A stretch of DNA of 64,000 bases from Thermoanaerobaculia bacterium (lineage in GTDB: Bacteria; Acidobacteriota; Thermoanaerobaculia; Multivoradales; Multivoraceae). Of this stretch, positions 34,709 to 43,151 are shown piece after piece. The stretch covers positions 1 through 64,000 of the forward strand of contig JAJEBV010000031.1 of the NCBI GenBank assembly GCA_022822365.1, given 5' to 3'. The translations under genes were made by a program, and so were the position numbers. Position 1 is the first letter of the stretch, and each line of letters starts with the position of its first letter. The notes beneath the pieces are model-generated. The model was not told where the DNA came from and searched no databases. It saw only the letters and a list, made by a program, of their open reading frames with translations.

Positions 34709-35938
34709 TCAGTTCGAACCGGTCGGGATGTCGCTGAACGCCCGGTCGCGGTCGACCCGGATCTCGCCGGGCAGGGTAAGGACGCGCTCGGCGATGATGT
34801 TGCGCAGGATCTCGTCCGTCCCGGCGGCGATCCGCATGCCGGGAGCCGCCAGGTAGGCGTAGTGGAACATGCCGGCCGAGGGGGCGTCGGCCCGTCCGCT
34901 GACGGCGCCCGCGGAGTCGAGCAGGTCGGCGGCGAACGAGGCGATGTCCTGGCGGGCGCTGGCGGTGATCACCTTGCAGATCGAGTTCTCGGGCCCGGGC
35001 TGCTTGCCCTGCGAGATGGCGGTCAGGGTGCGCATGAAAGTCAGTTCGACGCCGCGGCACTGGACGTACCAGTCGGCGATCCGTTCGCGCACCGAACTCT
35101 GGTTCGCCGCCGCTTCCCCGTCGATCTCGAGTTCCGAGGCGAGGCGGAGGGCGTCGCTCCAGTCCGGCGTCATCTGGTAGCGGCCGTGGCGCTCGTTCAT
35201 GAGCGTCGTGATGGCTACCTGCCAGCCGGTGCCGACCTCGCCGAGTCGGTTGTGATCGGGGACGCGGACGTTCTGCAGGAAGACCTCGTTGAACTCCGAG
35301 GTGCCCGGAATCTGCCGGATCGGCCGTGGGTCGATGCCCGGTGACTTCATGTCGACGACGAAGAAGGTCAGTCCCTTGTGCTTGGGCACGGTTGGGTCGT
35401 GGCGGGTAACCAGGATGCCCCAGTCGGCGTAGTGGGCGCCCGAGTTCCAGACCTTCTGGCCGTTGACCACCCACTCGTCGCCGTCGCGCTCGGCCCGGGT
35501 GCGCAGGCCGGCCAGGTCGGAACCGGCGCCAGGCTCGGAGAAGAGTTGGCACCAGACCTCTTCGCCGCTGGCCAGCTTCGGCAGGTAGCGCCGCTTCTGT
35601 TCCTCCGTGCCGTGCGCCATGATCGCCGGCGCGCAGGTGCCGTGGCCGATGCCGAGATAACCGGCCGGGACGTCGAACTTCGCCTCTTCCTGGTCCCAGA
35701 TCACGCCCTCCATGAAGGTGGCGCCGCGGCCTCCGTGTTCCTTCGGCCAGGTGATGCAGGCCCAGCCGTCGTCGTACTTCTTCTGCTGCCACTCCTTCAT
35801 CGCGGCCAGACCTTCCTGCTCGGCCAGGCCGTCGAAGCGGGATGTGCCACCCGGGGGAAGTGGTATCGCGTTCGCTTCGAGCCAGGCGCGCGCCTCGGCG
35901 CGGAAGGCGGCTTCCTGCGGTGAATCCTGAAAGTCCAT
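34709..35938 (-). CDS. Acyl-CoA dehydrogenase
   Basis: A 409-residue flavoprotein of the acyl-CoA dehydrogenase family. The N-terminal helical domain ends in TWPKEHGGRGAT, the FAD region shows LFSEPGAGSDLAGL and VWNSGAHYADWGIL, and the C-terminal domain has the arginine- and glutamine-containing AYLAAPGMRIAAGTDEILRN. The protein introduces a 2,3-double bond in an acyl-CoA. Its length and FSEPGAGSDLA motif resemble the branch acting on bulky or branched acids. A class III CoA-transferase gene lies 77 bases upstream on the same strand, suggesting the pair activates and oxidises one substrate. Confidence 0.92.
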   Translation of the reverse strand: MDFQDSPQEAAFRAEARAWLEANAIPLPPGGTSRFDGLAEQEGLAAMKEWQQKKYDDGWACITWPKEHGGRGATFMEGVIWDQEEAKFDVPAGYLGIGHGTCAPAIMAHGTEEQKRRYLPKLASGEEVWCQLFSEPGAGSDLAGLRTRAERDGDEWVVNGQKVWNSGAHYADWGILVTRHDPTVPKHKGLTFFVVDMKSPGIDPRPIRQIPGTSEFNEVFLQNVRVPDHNRLGEVGTGWQVAITTLMNERHGRYQMTPDWSDALRLASELEIDGEAAANQSSVRERIADWYVQCRGVELTFMRTLTAISQGKQPGPENSICKVITASARQDIASFAADLLDSAGAVSGRADAPSAGMFHYAYLAAPGMRIAAGTDEILRNIIAERVLTLPGEIRVDRDRAFSDIPTGSN

Positions 35939-36015
35939 GGAGCGTCTCCTGGGCTGAGGGCCGTTCGGTTCGGGAAGGGAGATTGTAGTCGCGTTTGCGG
36001 CGGGCGACGAATCGG

Positions 36016-37311
36016 TCAGAGCCGGCCCGAGATGACGCCGCCCTCGGCCAGGTCGGCGATCTCCGAGGCGTCAAGTCCGAGTTCGCGCAGCAGGTCGCCG
36101 GTGTGTTCGCCGAGTTCCGGCGCCGGTTGGGGCTTCACCTTGTCCTCGCCCTCGATGAGGACCGGGCTGTCCACCGTGCGCAAACGCCCGTACTCGGGGT
36201 GGTCGAGGTCGCGGAACATGCCGATCGCTTCCAGTTGTTCGTCGGCGACGATGTCGTCCAGGTTCGAGACGAGGCTGTAGGCGATCTCGTAGCGGGTGAA
36301 GCGTTCGCTCCACTCCGCGAAGTCCCGCTGTGCGAAGTCCGCATCGAGCAGGGCGATGAACTCGGGCATGTTCTCGATCCGTTCCGGCGTGGTGCAGAAG
36401 CGTTCGTCCGAGATGAGGTCGCTGCGGTCGAGGGCGAGGCAGAAGCGCTCCCATTCCCGGTCCTGCTCGATGATGCTCAGCTTGATCAGGCGGTCGTCCC
36501 TGGTGCGGTAGTAGAGCTGGCCGAAGTTCAGCGTCCGTTCGCGCGGACGCTTCTCGTGGAACTCCGCTCCGACCAGCCTGGCCTGGATGGCGCAGGCATT
36601 CGCCCAGGCGCCGGCCGCGAGCAGTGAGGTGGTGACGTAGGAGCCGACGCCGGTCCGTTCCCGCTTCAGCAGGCCGGCGAGCACGGCCGAGAAGAGAGTG
36701 ACGCCCGTAGGGTGGTCACCGGTGCCGCAGCCGAGCGGTCCCAGATGGCCGTCGACAGGCGTGAACGTCGCGACGAGTCCGGAGCGGGTCCAGTAGCAGA
36801 CCTGGTCGTAGCCCGGCTTCTCGGCTTCCGGGCCCGTGTGCCCGTAGCCGGTGCCGTGGGCGAAGATGAGCCGTGGATTCACCTCGCGGAGCCGATCCCA
36901 GGTCATGCCGAGGTCGTTCAGCACCGAGTTGTGGCAGTTGGTCAGGAAGACGTCGGCGGTTTCGATCAGACGGTGCGCCACCTCCTGGCCGCTCTGCTTC
37001 TTCAGGTCGATGACGACGCTCTTCTTGTTCCGGCCGTCGAGCAGGAAGCAGTAGGGAATTTCCGAGTCGGGCATTCCGGGGAGATCCTGGAAGTAACGGT
37101 AGACGTCGCCCCTGCCGGGCCCTTCGATCTTGATCACCTCGGCGCCGAAATCGGAGAGGATGGCGCAGGCCGAAGGGGCCATGACGACCGTCGCCAGCTC
37201 CACGACACGAACCCCGTCGAGCAACGCTGGATCGGCGTTCAGGCCCGCGGTGGTTTCGCCGGGTACGGCGTCCCTGGGAGGTCGAGAGTGTGCAGTCAGA
37301 GCGGCGGGCAT
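36016..37311 (-). CDS. Class III CoA-transferase (CaiB/BaiF family)
   Basis: A 431-residue CoA-transferase. The N-terminal motif LDGVRVVELATVVMAPSACA with DFGAEVIKIEGPGRGD is diagnostic, and the catalytic Asp is in GYDQVCYWTRSG. Nucleotide-fold segments follow (GLLKRERTGVGSYVTTSLL). It moves CoA from one acyl donor to a free acid. The first 20 residues are extra. It is upstream of an acyl-CoA dehydrogenase gene on the same strand and divergent from a second, similar set of genes. Confidence 0.92.
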   Translation of the reverse strand: MPAALTAHSRPPRDAVPGETTAGLNADPALLDGVRVVELATVVMAPSACAILSDFGAEVIKIEGPGRGDVYRYFQDLPGMPDSEIPYCFLLDGRNKKSVVIDLKKQSGQEVAHRLIETADVFLTNCHNSVLNDLGMTWDRLREVNPRLIFAHGTGYGHTGPEAEKPGYDQVCYWTRSGLVATFTPVDGHLGPLGCGTGDHPTGVTLFSAVLAGLLKRERTGVGSYVTTSLLAAGAWANACAIQARLVGAEFHEKRPRERTLNFGQLYYRTRDDRLIKLSIIEQDREWERFCLALDRSDLISDERFCTTPERIENMPEFIALLDADFAQRDFAEWSERFTRYEIAYSLVSNLDDIVADEQLEAIGMFRDLDHPEYGRLRTVDSPVLIEGEDKVKPQPAPELGEHTGDLLRELGLDASEIADLAEGGVISGRL

Positions 37312-37364
37312 TGTGACATAGCGCGGGATACGATCCCGGCGATGTTCGGGAGGCGGAAGTCAGC

Positions 37365-37709
37365 ATGACCGGAATCCGGCTCACGAAACCCTGGCGCGAC
37401 CTGGACGCCGCCGCCATTGCCGCGTTGCCGGGGCAGTTGGGTGTGTTCGAAGTCGGCGACGCGGAAGGCGGCACCCTGGAACTGGGTTTCGCGGGAGGCC
37501 GCTCTCGCTTCGGCCTGCGCAGCGCGATCGCCGAGGCGGCGGCGAAGCACGACGCGGCCGCCAGTTTCCGTTACGAGGTGACGATGCAGTACTGGAGCCG
37601 CTTCGAGGAGCTGCTCGCGGTGTACCTCGCCGATCATGGCGAGTTGCCGCCCGGGAACGCGGACCGTGGCGATCGGCGGGTCGGTCGCATCGCCGCCGCC
37701 GGGGGTTGA
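37365..37709 (+). CDS. Small DUF7508-like protein with a GIY-YIG-like core
   Basis: A 114-residue protein. The segment LPGQLGVFEVGD followed by LELGFAGGRSRFGLRSAIAE resembles a GIY-YIG nuclease core, in which the first motif supplies Tyr and the later Gly-Gly-Arg supplies the catalytic Arg; here the first Tyr is Phe. The C-terminal MQYWSRFEELLAVYLADHGELPP has a Glu at the spot expected for the metal ligand. I recall similar proteins next to acyl-CoA dehydrogenase genes. Nuclease activity is not claimed. It ends five bases before the acyl-CoA dehydrogenase start and looks like the first gene of that operon. Confidence 0.6.
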   Translation: MTGIRLTKPWRDLDAAAIAALPGQLGVFEVGDAEGGTLELGFAGGRSRFGLRSAIAEAAAKHDAAASFRYEVTMQYWSRFEELLAVYLADHGELPPGNADRGDRRVGRIAAAGG

Positions 37710-37713
37710 GGCC

Positions 37714-38880
37714 ATGGACTTCGAGCTCAGCCCGGAACAGAAGCTGATCCTGGAGACGGTGCGCCGCTTCGTCCGCGAGGAGATCCTGCCGCTCGAGGCG
37801 GACCTCGACCCCGACGCGAGCGAGCTGCCGCCCCACCACCGCGAGCGGCTCGTGTCGATGACGAAGGAACTCGGCTTCTACGGCCTGGACATTCCGGAGG
37901 AGTACGGCGGGCCCGGCATCGACCTTGTGACCAGGACGCTGATGGCGTTCGAGATGGCCCAGCACCGGGCCGGTCTCTACGCGCCCTGCTACGGCGTCTT
38001 CGGCGGCGCGGGGCTGGCGCAGTTGTACGAGGCGGACGACGATCAGAAGGAGCGTTATCTCTATCCCGTTCTGCGGGGCGAGAAGCGGGGGTTCTTCGCC
38101 CTGACCGAGCCCTCGGGCGGCAGCGATCCGGCCCGCGCGATTCGCACCACGGCGGTGCGCGATGGCGACGACTGGATCCTCGACGGCGAGAAGACCTTCA
38201 TCTCGGGCGCGGACAGAGCGGATTTCGGCATCGTCTTCGCCCGCACCGACCCGGAGCTCGGGCGCAAGGGAATCACCTGCTTCCTCGTCGACACGGACAT
38301 GCCGGGCTTTCGGGTGCGACGCATCGTCCATACCCTGCGCTCCACCCACTACGCCGCGGAGCTCGAGTTCAACCGGGTGCGGGTACCCGGCCGCAACGTG
38401 CTGGGCGAGGTCAACCAGGGCTTCGCGATCGCCAACGACCGGCTGAGCCGCAACCGGATCCCGTACGCGGCCGGCTGCGTCGGCGTCGCGCTCAAGGCGC
38501 AGGAGATGGCGATCGCCTACGCCAAGACGCGCAAGACCTTCGGCGACTACCTGTCCACGCGCCAGGCGGTGCAGTGGATGATCGTCGACAACGAGATCGA
38601 TCTGCGGACGGCCCGGGCGCTGACCCTGGAGGCCGCGGCCCGCGCCGATGCGGGCAAACCGTTCCGGACCGAGGCGGCGATCTGCAAGCTGGTGGCGAGC
38701 GAGGGCGCCAGCCGCGTCGTCGACCGGGCGATGCAGATCCACGGCGGTTACGGCATGACGAAGGATCTGCCGCTCGAGCGCTGGTACCGGGAACTCCGGA
38801 TCCGCCGCGTGGGTGAAGGCCCGAACGAGATCCAGCGGCTGATCGTCGCCCGTGACGTGATCGGCGGGTCGTTCCACTGA
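37714..38880 (+). CDS. Acyl-CoA dehydrogenase
   Basis: A 388-residue acyl-CoA dehydrogenase starting at the ATG at 37714. Domain motifs in order: PEEYGGPGIDLVTRTLMAFE, FALTEPSGGSDPARAIRTTA, WILDGEKTFISGADRADFG, KTFGDYLSTRQAVQWM and the C-terminal IHGGYGMTKDLPLERWYREL. The Glu in the latter segment and RRVGEGPNEIQR are at the catalytic-base region. It is part of a plus-strand set with a GIY-YIG-like gene upstream and a CoA-transferase gene eight bases downstream, which supports activation and then dehydrogenation of an acid. Confidence 0.94.
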   Translation: MDFELSPEQKLILETVRRFVREEILPLEADLDPDASELPPHHRERLVSMTKELGFYGLDIPEEYGGPGIDLVTRTLMAFEMAQHRAGLYAPCYGVFGGAGLAQLYEADDDQKERYLYPVLRGEKRGFFALTEPSGGSDPARAIRTTAVRDGDDWILDGEKTFISGADRADFGIVFARTDPELGRKGITCFLVDTDMPGFRVRRIVHTLRSTHYAAELEFNRVRVPGRNVLGEVNQGFAIANDRLSRNRIPYAAGCVGVALKAQEMAIAYAKTRKTFGDYLSTRQAVQWMIVDNEIDLRTARALTLEAAARADAGKPFRTEAAICKLVASEGASRVVDRAMQIHGGYGMTKDLPLERWYRELRIRRVGEGPNEIQRLIVARDVIGGSFH

Positions 38881-38887
38881 GGCCGGC

Positions 38888-40075
38888 GTGACCGAAGGCG
38901 AACTCCCTCCGACCAGACCGCTGGCCGGGGTCCGCGTGCTCGACCTCGGGCAGGTCTACCAGGGTCCTTACGCCGGCTACCTGCTGGCCCAGGCGGGAGC
39001 GGACGTGGTCAAGGTCGAGCCGCCGGGCGGGGAGCCGCTGCGGCGCCGCGAGGCCGATGGGCCGCCATCCTTTCCGCTCGCCTTTCTGAACACGAACAAG
39101 CGGTCCCTCGCCTGCGATCTGAAGGACGGGGAGGGGAGGGAACTGCTGCTCCGGTTGGCCGGGGTCGCGGACGTACTGATCGAGAACTTCGCGGCGGGTG
39201 TGATGGATCGCCTGGGCGTCGGCTGGAAGGTGCTGCGGGAGCTGAACCCGCGGCTGGTCTACGGTTCGGGCACCGCCTACGGCCTGAGCGGCCCGGACTC
39301 CGAGCGGCTCGGGATGGACCTCACGGTCCAGGCCTGGTCCGGGGTGATGAGCATTACCGGCGAGGCGGGCGGCGGACCGCTCAAGGCCGGCCCGGCCCTC
39401 ATCGACTTCCTGGGCGGGACGCACCTGTACGGGGGGATCGTCAGCGCGCTCTACGAACGGGAACGCACAGGGACCGGGCGCCTGGTCGAAGTGGCGATGC
39501 AGGAGGCGGCGTATCCGGCCCTGCTCACCCAGCTCGCGCTGATGCACCACGAGGGGAAGCTGCCCGAACGAACCGGCAACCGGCACGGCCGCGTGTCGCC
39601 CTGCGGCGTGTATCCCTGCCGTGACGGCCATGTCGCGATCATCTGCATCACCGAGCGGCACTGGCGGAACCTGCTGCGGGCGATGGCACGGGAGGACCTG
39701 GTCGGCGATTCCCGGTTCCGGAGCAACGAGGCTCGCGTCTCTCGCCGGGACGAGACGGAAGCTCTGGTCGCGGCGTGGACCACCGGCCTTTCGCGTGCGG
39801 AGATCAACGAGGCGGTGCGGTCCCAACGGGTGCCGTGCGCGCCCGTTCGCGACCTGGCCGAGGTCAACGCGGACCCCCACCTCTGGGAACGCGGCTACTT
39901 CGAAACCGTCGATCATTCGGCCCTCGGCGAGATTGGCCTGCCGACAAGCGCCATCCGTTTCGACGCACGACCGTCCGGTCCCCTCGAGCCGATTCCTGCC
40001 CTTGGTGAGAACACGGACGAAGTAATCGCCGAGTGGCTGGGCGTCGTCCCGGCCGGAGAGGGGAGCGACGGATGA
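38888..40075 (+). CDS. Class III CoA-transferase (CaiB/BaiF family)
   Basis: A 395-residue CoA-transferase from a GTG start. N-terminal LAGVRVLDLGQVYQGPYAGY and VKVEPPGGEPLRRR identify the family, the catalytic Asp is in GMDLTVQAWSG, and the GSGTAYGLSGPDS stretch is usual. It is distinct from the family III protein at 36016, so the locus has two. The stop codon overlaps the ATG of the enolase-superfamily gene (ATGA). It probably transfers CoA to the acid made or isomerised by that enzyme. Confidence 0.93.
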   Translation: MTEGELPPTRPLAGVRVLDLGQVYQGPYAGYLLAQAGADVVKVEPPGGEPLRRREADGPPSFPLAFLNTNKRSLACDLKDGEGRELLLRLAGVADVLIENFAAGVMDRLGVGWKVLRELNPRLVYGSGTAYGLSGPDSERLGMDLTVQAWSGVMSITGEAGGGPLKAGPALIDFLGGTHLYGGIVSALYERERTGTGRLVEVAMQEAAYPALLTQLALMHHEGKLPERTGNRHGRVSPCGVYPCRDGHVAIICITERHWRNLLRAMAREDLVGDSRFRSNEARVSRRDETEALVAAWTTGLSRAEINEAVRSQRVPCAPVRDLAEVNADPHLWERGYFETVDHSALGEIGLPTSAIRFDARPSGPLEPIPALGENTDEVIAEWLGVVPAGEGSDG

Positions 40076-41238
40076 AGGTCAGGAGCATCGAAACGCGGCA
40101 TTGCGACGCCGGTTGGCGGAACTACCACTTCGTCAAGCTGACGACGGAGGACGGCGTCGTCGGCTGGAGCGAGTACGACGAGCACCAGGGCGCGGTCGGC
40201 GTGACCACCGTGATCGAGCAGCTCGGGGAGCGCGTCGTCGGCTCACGGGTGCGGGACGTCGAGCGGATCTACCAGCGACTCCTGGTCCGGGCAAGGCAGT
40301 CGATGTCCGGGGTCATGGCGATGGGCATCGGAGCGATCGAGAACGCGGTGCTCGACGCCTGGGCGAAGTCCCTGGGCGTCCCTTGCTGCGATCTGCTCGG
40401 CGGCCGGGTGCGGGACCGGATCCCGGTGTACTGGTCGCACTGCGGGACCTGGCGGATCGGACTGCCGCAGTACTACGGGAACGCGATCACCGATCTCGAC
40501 GGCGTGATCGCCCTCGGAGCGGAGGTCCGTGAAAGCGGTTTCACGGCGCTGAAGACGAACATCTTCGACTACTCGAGCGGCTCGCCGCGAGGCTGGGCGC
40601 CCGGCTTCGGCCGCCCGTTCGAACCGGGCCAGAACGTCGACCGCAAAGTCATCTCGAACCTCAGGCGGCATCTGGGGGCGTTGCGCGAAGGAGCCGGGCC
40701 GGACATGGACATCCTGCTCGACCTGAACTTCAACGCGAAGATCTCGGGCTACCGGCAGATCGTGCGGGCGCTCGCCGATCTGGACCTCTTCTGGATCGAG
40801 ATCGACACGCCGTCCGCGGAGGGGCTGGCGACCGTCCGTCGGGAGAGCGCGCATCCGATCAGCTCCTGCGAGACCCTGATCACGCCCGCCGCCTTTCTGC
40901 CGTTCCTGCGGGCCGAGGCAGTGGACGTGGCGATCATCGACGCGGTCTGGAACGGCGTCTGGCAGTCGATGAAGATCGCCGCCCTGGCAGGGGCCCACGA
41001 GGTCAACGTGGCGCCGCACAACTACTACGGCCACCTCGCGACGATGATGAACGCCCACATGAGCGCCGCGGTGCCCAACCTGCGGATCATGGAGACGGAC
41101 ATCGACCGGCTGCCCTGGGATGGCGAGGTGTTCACCCACGAGCCCGAGTTCGAGGACGGCTGCCTGATCGTGCCCGACCGGCCGGGCTGGGGCACCGAAC
41201 CGGACGAGGCCGGCCTCGCGGCCCACCCGCCGCGCTAG
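40072..41238 (+). CDS. Enolase-superfamily enzyme (mandelate racemase/muconate lactonizing-like)
   Basis: A 388-residue member of the enolase superfamily. The magnesium ligands are Asp217 in LLDLNFNAK, Glu243 in FWIEIDTP and Glu267 in SSCETLI. The barrel base candidates are Lys161 in ALKTNIF, where a second Lys of the usual K-x-K is Asn, and His316 in VAPHNYYG, with Asp290 as its partner. These features suggest an acid-sugar dehydratase or racemase rather than a muconate cycloisomerase. Reaction and substrate are unknown. It starts inside the CoA-transferase stop codon. Confidence 0.88.
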   Translation: MKVRSIETRHCDAGWRNYHFVKLTTEDGVVGWSEYDEHQGAVGVTTVIEQLGERVVGSRVRDVERIYQRLLVRARQSMSGVMAMGIGAIENAVLDAWAKSLGVPCCDLLGGRVRDRIPVYWSHCGTWRIGLPQYYGNAITDLDGVIALGAEVRESGFTALKTNIFDYSSGSPRGWAPGFGRPFEPGQNVDRKVISNLRRHLGALREGAGPDMDILLDLNFNAKISGYRQIVRALADLDLFWIEIDTPSAEGLATVRRESAHPISSCETLITPAAFLPFLRAEAVDVAIIDAVWNGVWQSMKIAALAGAHEVNVAPHNYYGHLATMMNAHMSAAVPNLRIMETDIDRLPWDGEVFTHEPEFEDGCLIVPDRPGWGTEPDEAGLAAHPPR

Positions 41239-41254
41239 GGGAGGCATCCGAGCC

Positions 41255-41779
41255 GTGGCGACCGACCTCCACTACAGCGACGCCCTGATTACCGGCATCC
41301 TCCGTCGCGTGCGGACGATCGCCATGGTCGGCGCGTCACCGAACTGGAAGCGCCCTTCGAACTTCGCGATGAAGTACCTCCAGGAGAAGGGCTTTCGGGT
41401 GATCCCGGTGAATCCGCGGGCGGCCGCGGCGGGGGCGTCGATCCTGGGCGAGAAGGCCCGCGCCTCCCTGGAGGAGGTGCCGGCGCCGGTCGAGATGGTC
41501 GATGTCTTCCGCGCGTCCGAGGCCGCGCTCGGGATAACCCGCGAAGCGATCCGGCTGCGGGCGGAGAAGGGCTTCGATGTGGTCTGGATGCAGCTCGGCG
41601 TGCGCAACGACGAGGCGGCCGCCGAGGCCGAAGCCGCCGGGCTCACCGTGATCATGAACCGCTGCCCGAAGATCGAGTACGGCCGCCTCTGGGGTGAATT
41701 GGGCTGGGGCGGGTTCGACAGCGGCGTGATCAGCAGCCGCTGGCCGCGTCCGGCGAAAGGCGGCGGACGCTCGGGGTGA
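41255..41779 (+). CDS. CoA-binding domain protein
   Basis: A 174-residue protein from a GTG start, of the stand-alone CoA-binding (succinyl-CoA-synthetase-like) family. The Rossmann-type motif is IAMVGASPNWKRPSNFAMKY, followed by VIPVNPRAAAAGASILG, VDVFRASEAAL and VVWMQLGVRNDEAA. The Cys in VIMNRCPKIEYGRL is conserved in this family. The role is unknown, perhaps CoA binding or disulfide sensing. It is 16 bases after the enolase-superfamily gene and is probably the last gene of the acyl-CoA operon. MetY begins 34 bases further on. Confidence 0.9.
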   Translation: MATDLHYSDALITGILRRVRTIAMVGASPNWKRPSNFAMKYLQEKGFRVIPVNPRAAAAGASILGEKARASLEEVPAPVEMVDVFRASEAALGITREAIRLRAEKGFDVVWMQLGVRNDEAAAEAEAAGLTVIMNRCPKIEYGRLWGELGWGGFDSGVISSRWPRPAKGGGRSG

Positions 41780-41813
41780 CGAGCGGGCGCGGGCCGGCGT
41801 ACACTCCGCCGTC

Positions 41814-43130
41814 ATGAGCGAAGACGAGACCCAGACCCCAGCGAGCGGCCCCGGTCCCGACTGGGGATTCGAGACCCGAATGATCCATGCCGGCGCCGGC
41901 CCGGATCCGACCTCGGGGGCACGCCAGACCCCAATTCACCAGACCTCGGCCTATGCGTTCCACGACGCCGACCATGCGGCGTCGCTGTTCAACCTCCAGA
42001 CCTTCGGTTTCATCTACTCCCGCCTCGGGAACCCCACCGTCGCCACGCTGGAAGAACGCATCGCCAGCCTGGAGGGCGGCCGCGGCGCGACCTGCGCCGC
42101 CTCGGGACACGCCGCCCAGGTCCTGGCCTTCTTCCCGCTGATCGAGGCCGGCGAACGGTTCGCGGCATCGACCCGGCTCTACGGCGGTTCGGTCACGCAG
42201 TTCAGCCGGACCTTCCCGAAGTTCGACTGGCGCTGCGACTTCGTCGACACGGAGGACCTCTCCGCGGTCGAGGCCGTCCTGGCCCAGGGCGCCAAGGCGC
42301 TGTTCGTGGAGAGCCTGGCGAACCCGGGCGGCGTGGTCACCGACCTGGAGGCCCTGTCCGGCCTGACGCGAGCCGCGGGCGCTCTGCTGATCGTCGACAA
42401 CACGCTCGCGACGCCTTGGCTCTGCCGGCCCTTCGAGTGGGGCGCCGACCTGATCGTCCATTCGGCGACGAAGTTCCTCTCCGGGAACGGCACGGTGATC
42501 GGAGGCGCCGTGGTGGACAGCGGCCGCTTCGACTGGTCGGCTTCCGGGCGTTTTCCGGGCCTCTCGGAGCCGGAGCCGGCCTACCACGGCCTGAAGTTCA
42601 GCGAGACCTTCGGCGACCTCGCCTTCACGGTTCATTCGCACGCGGTCGGCCTGCGAGACCTTGGCGCTTCCATGGCGCCGATGAACGCCTTTCTCACGTT
42701 GCTCGGCACGGAGACCCTCGCCCTGCGCATGGAACGCCACTGCCGTAACTCCCTGGCGGTGGCCGAGTGGCTGACCGGACACCCGAAGGTCGAGTGGGTG
42801 TCCCATGCCGGCCTGCCGACCAGTCCGTACCGCGAGCTGGCGGAGAAGTACCTGCCGAACGGGGCGGGCGCCGTGTTCACGTTCGGCGTCCGGGGCGGCT
42901 ACGAGGCGGGCGTCAGGGTCGTCGAGAAGTGCGAGCTGTTCTCGCACCTGGCGAACATCGGCGATGCCCGCTCGCTGATCATCCACCCCGCGTCGACGAC
43001 GCACCGGCAGTTGACGGACGAACAGCGCGCGGCCGCCGGCGCCGGTCCGGAGGTCGTGCGGCTCTCGATCGGTCTGGAGACGGTGGACGACCTCGTCCGG
43101 GATCTGGACCAGGCCCTGGCCGCGGCGTAG
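41814..43130 (+). CDS. metY: O-acetylhomoserine aminocarboxypropyltransferase
   Basis: A 438-residue PLP enzyme of the Cys/Met metabolism family. Lys220 in LIVHSATKFLSGNG binds PLP. GFETRMIHAGAGPDPTSGAR, TPIHQTSAYAF and RLGNPTVATLEERIASLEGG match the O-acetylhomoserine sulfhydrylase branch, as do the length (about 430) and the C-terminal LIIHPASTTHRQLTDEQ. It makes homocysteine from O-acetylhomoserine and sulfide. The sulfate-reduction genes downstream would supply sulfide, so the neighbours agree with this role. Confidence 0.93.
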   Translation: MSEDETQTPASGPGPDWGFETRMIHAGAGPDPTSGARQTPIHQTSAYAFHDADHAASLFNLQTFGFIYSRLGNPTVATLEERIASLEGGRGATCAASGHAAQVLAFFPLIEAGERFAASTRLYGGSVTQFSRTFPKFDWRCDFVDTEDLSAVEAVLAQGAKALFVESLANPGGVVTDLEALSGLTRAAGALLIVDNTLATPWLCRPFEWGADLIVHSATKFLSGNGTVIGGAVVDSGRFDWSASGRFPGLSEPEPAYHGLKFSETFGDLAFTVHSHAVGLRDLGASMAPMNAFLTLLGTETLALRMERHCRNSLAVAEWLTGHPKVEWVSHAGLPTSPYRELAEKYLPNGAGAVFTFGVRGGYEAGVRVVEKCELFSHLANIGDARSLIIHPASTTHRQLTDEQRAAAGAGPEVVRLSIGLETVDDLVRDLDQALAAA

Positions 43131-43151
43131 GGCCGTCCGGATCGCCTCCCC

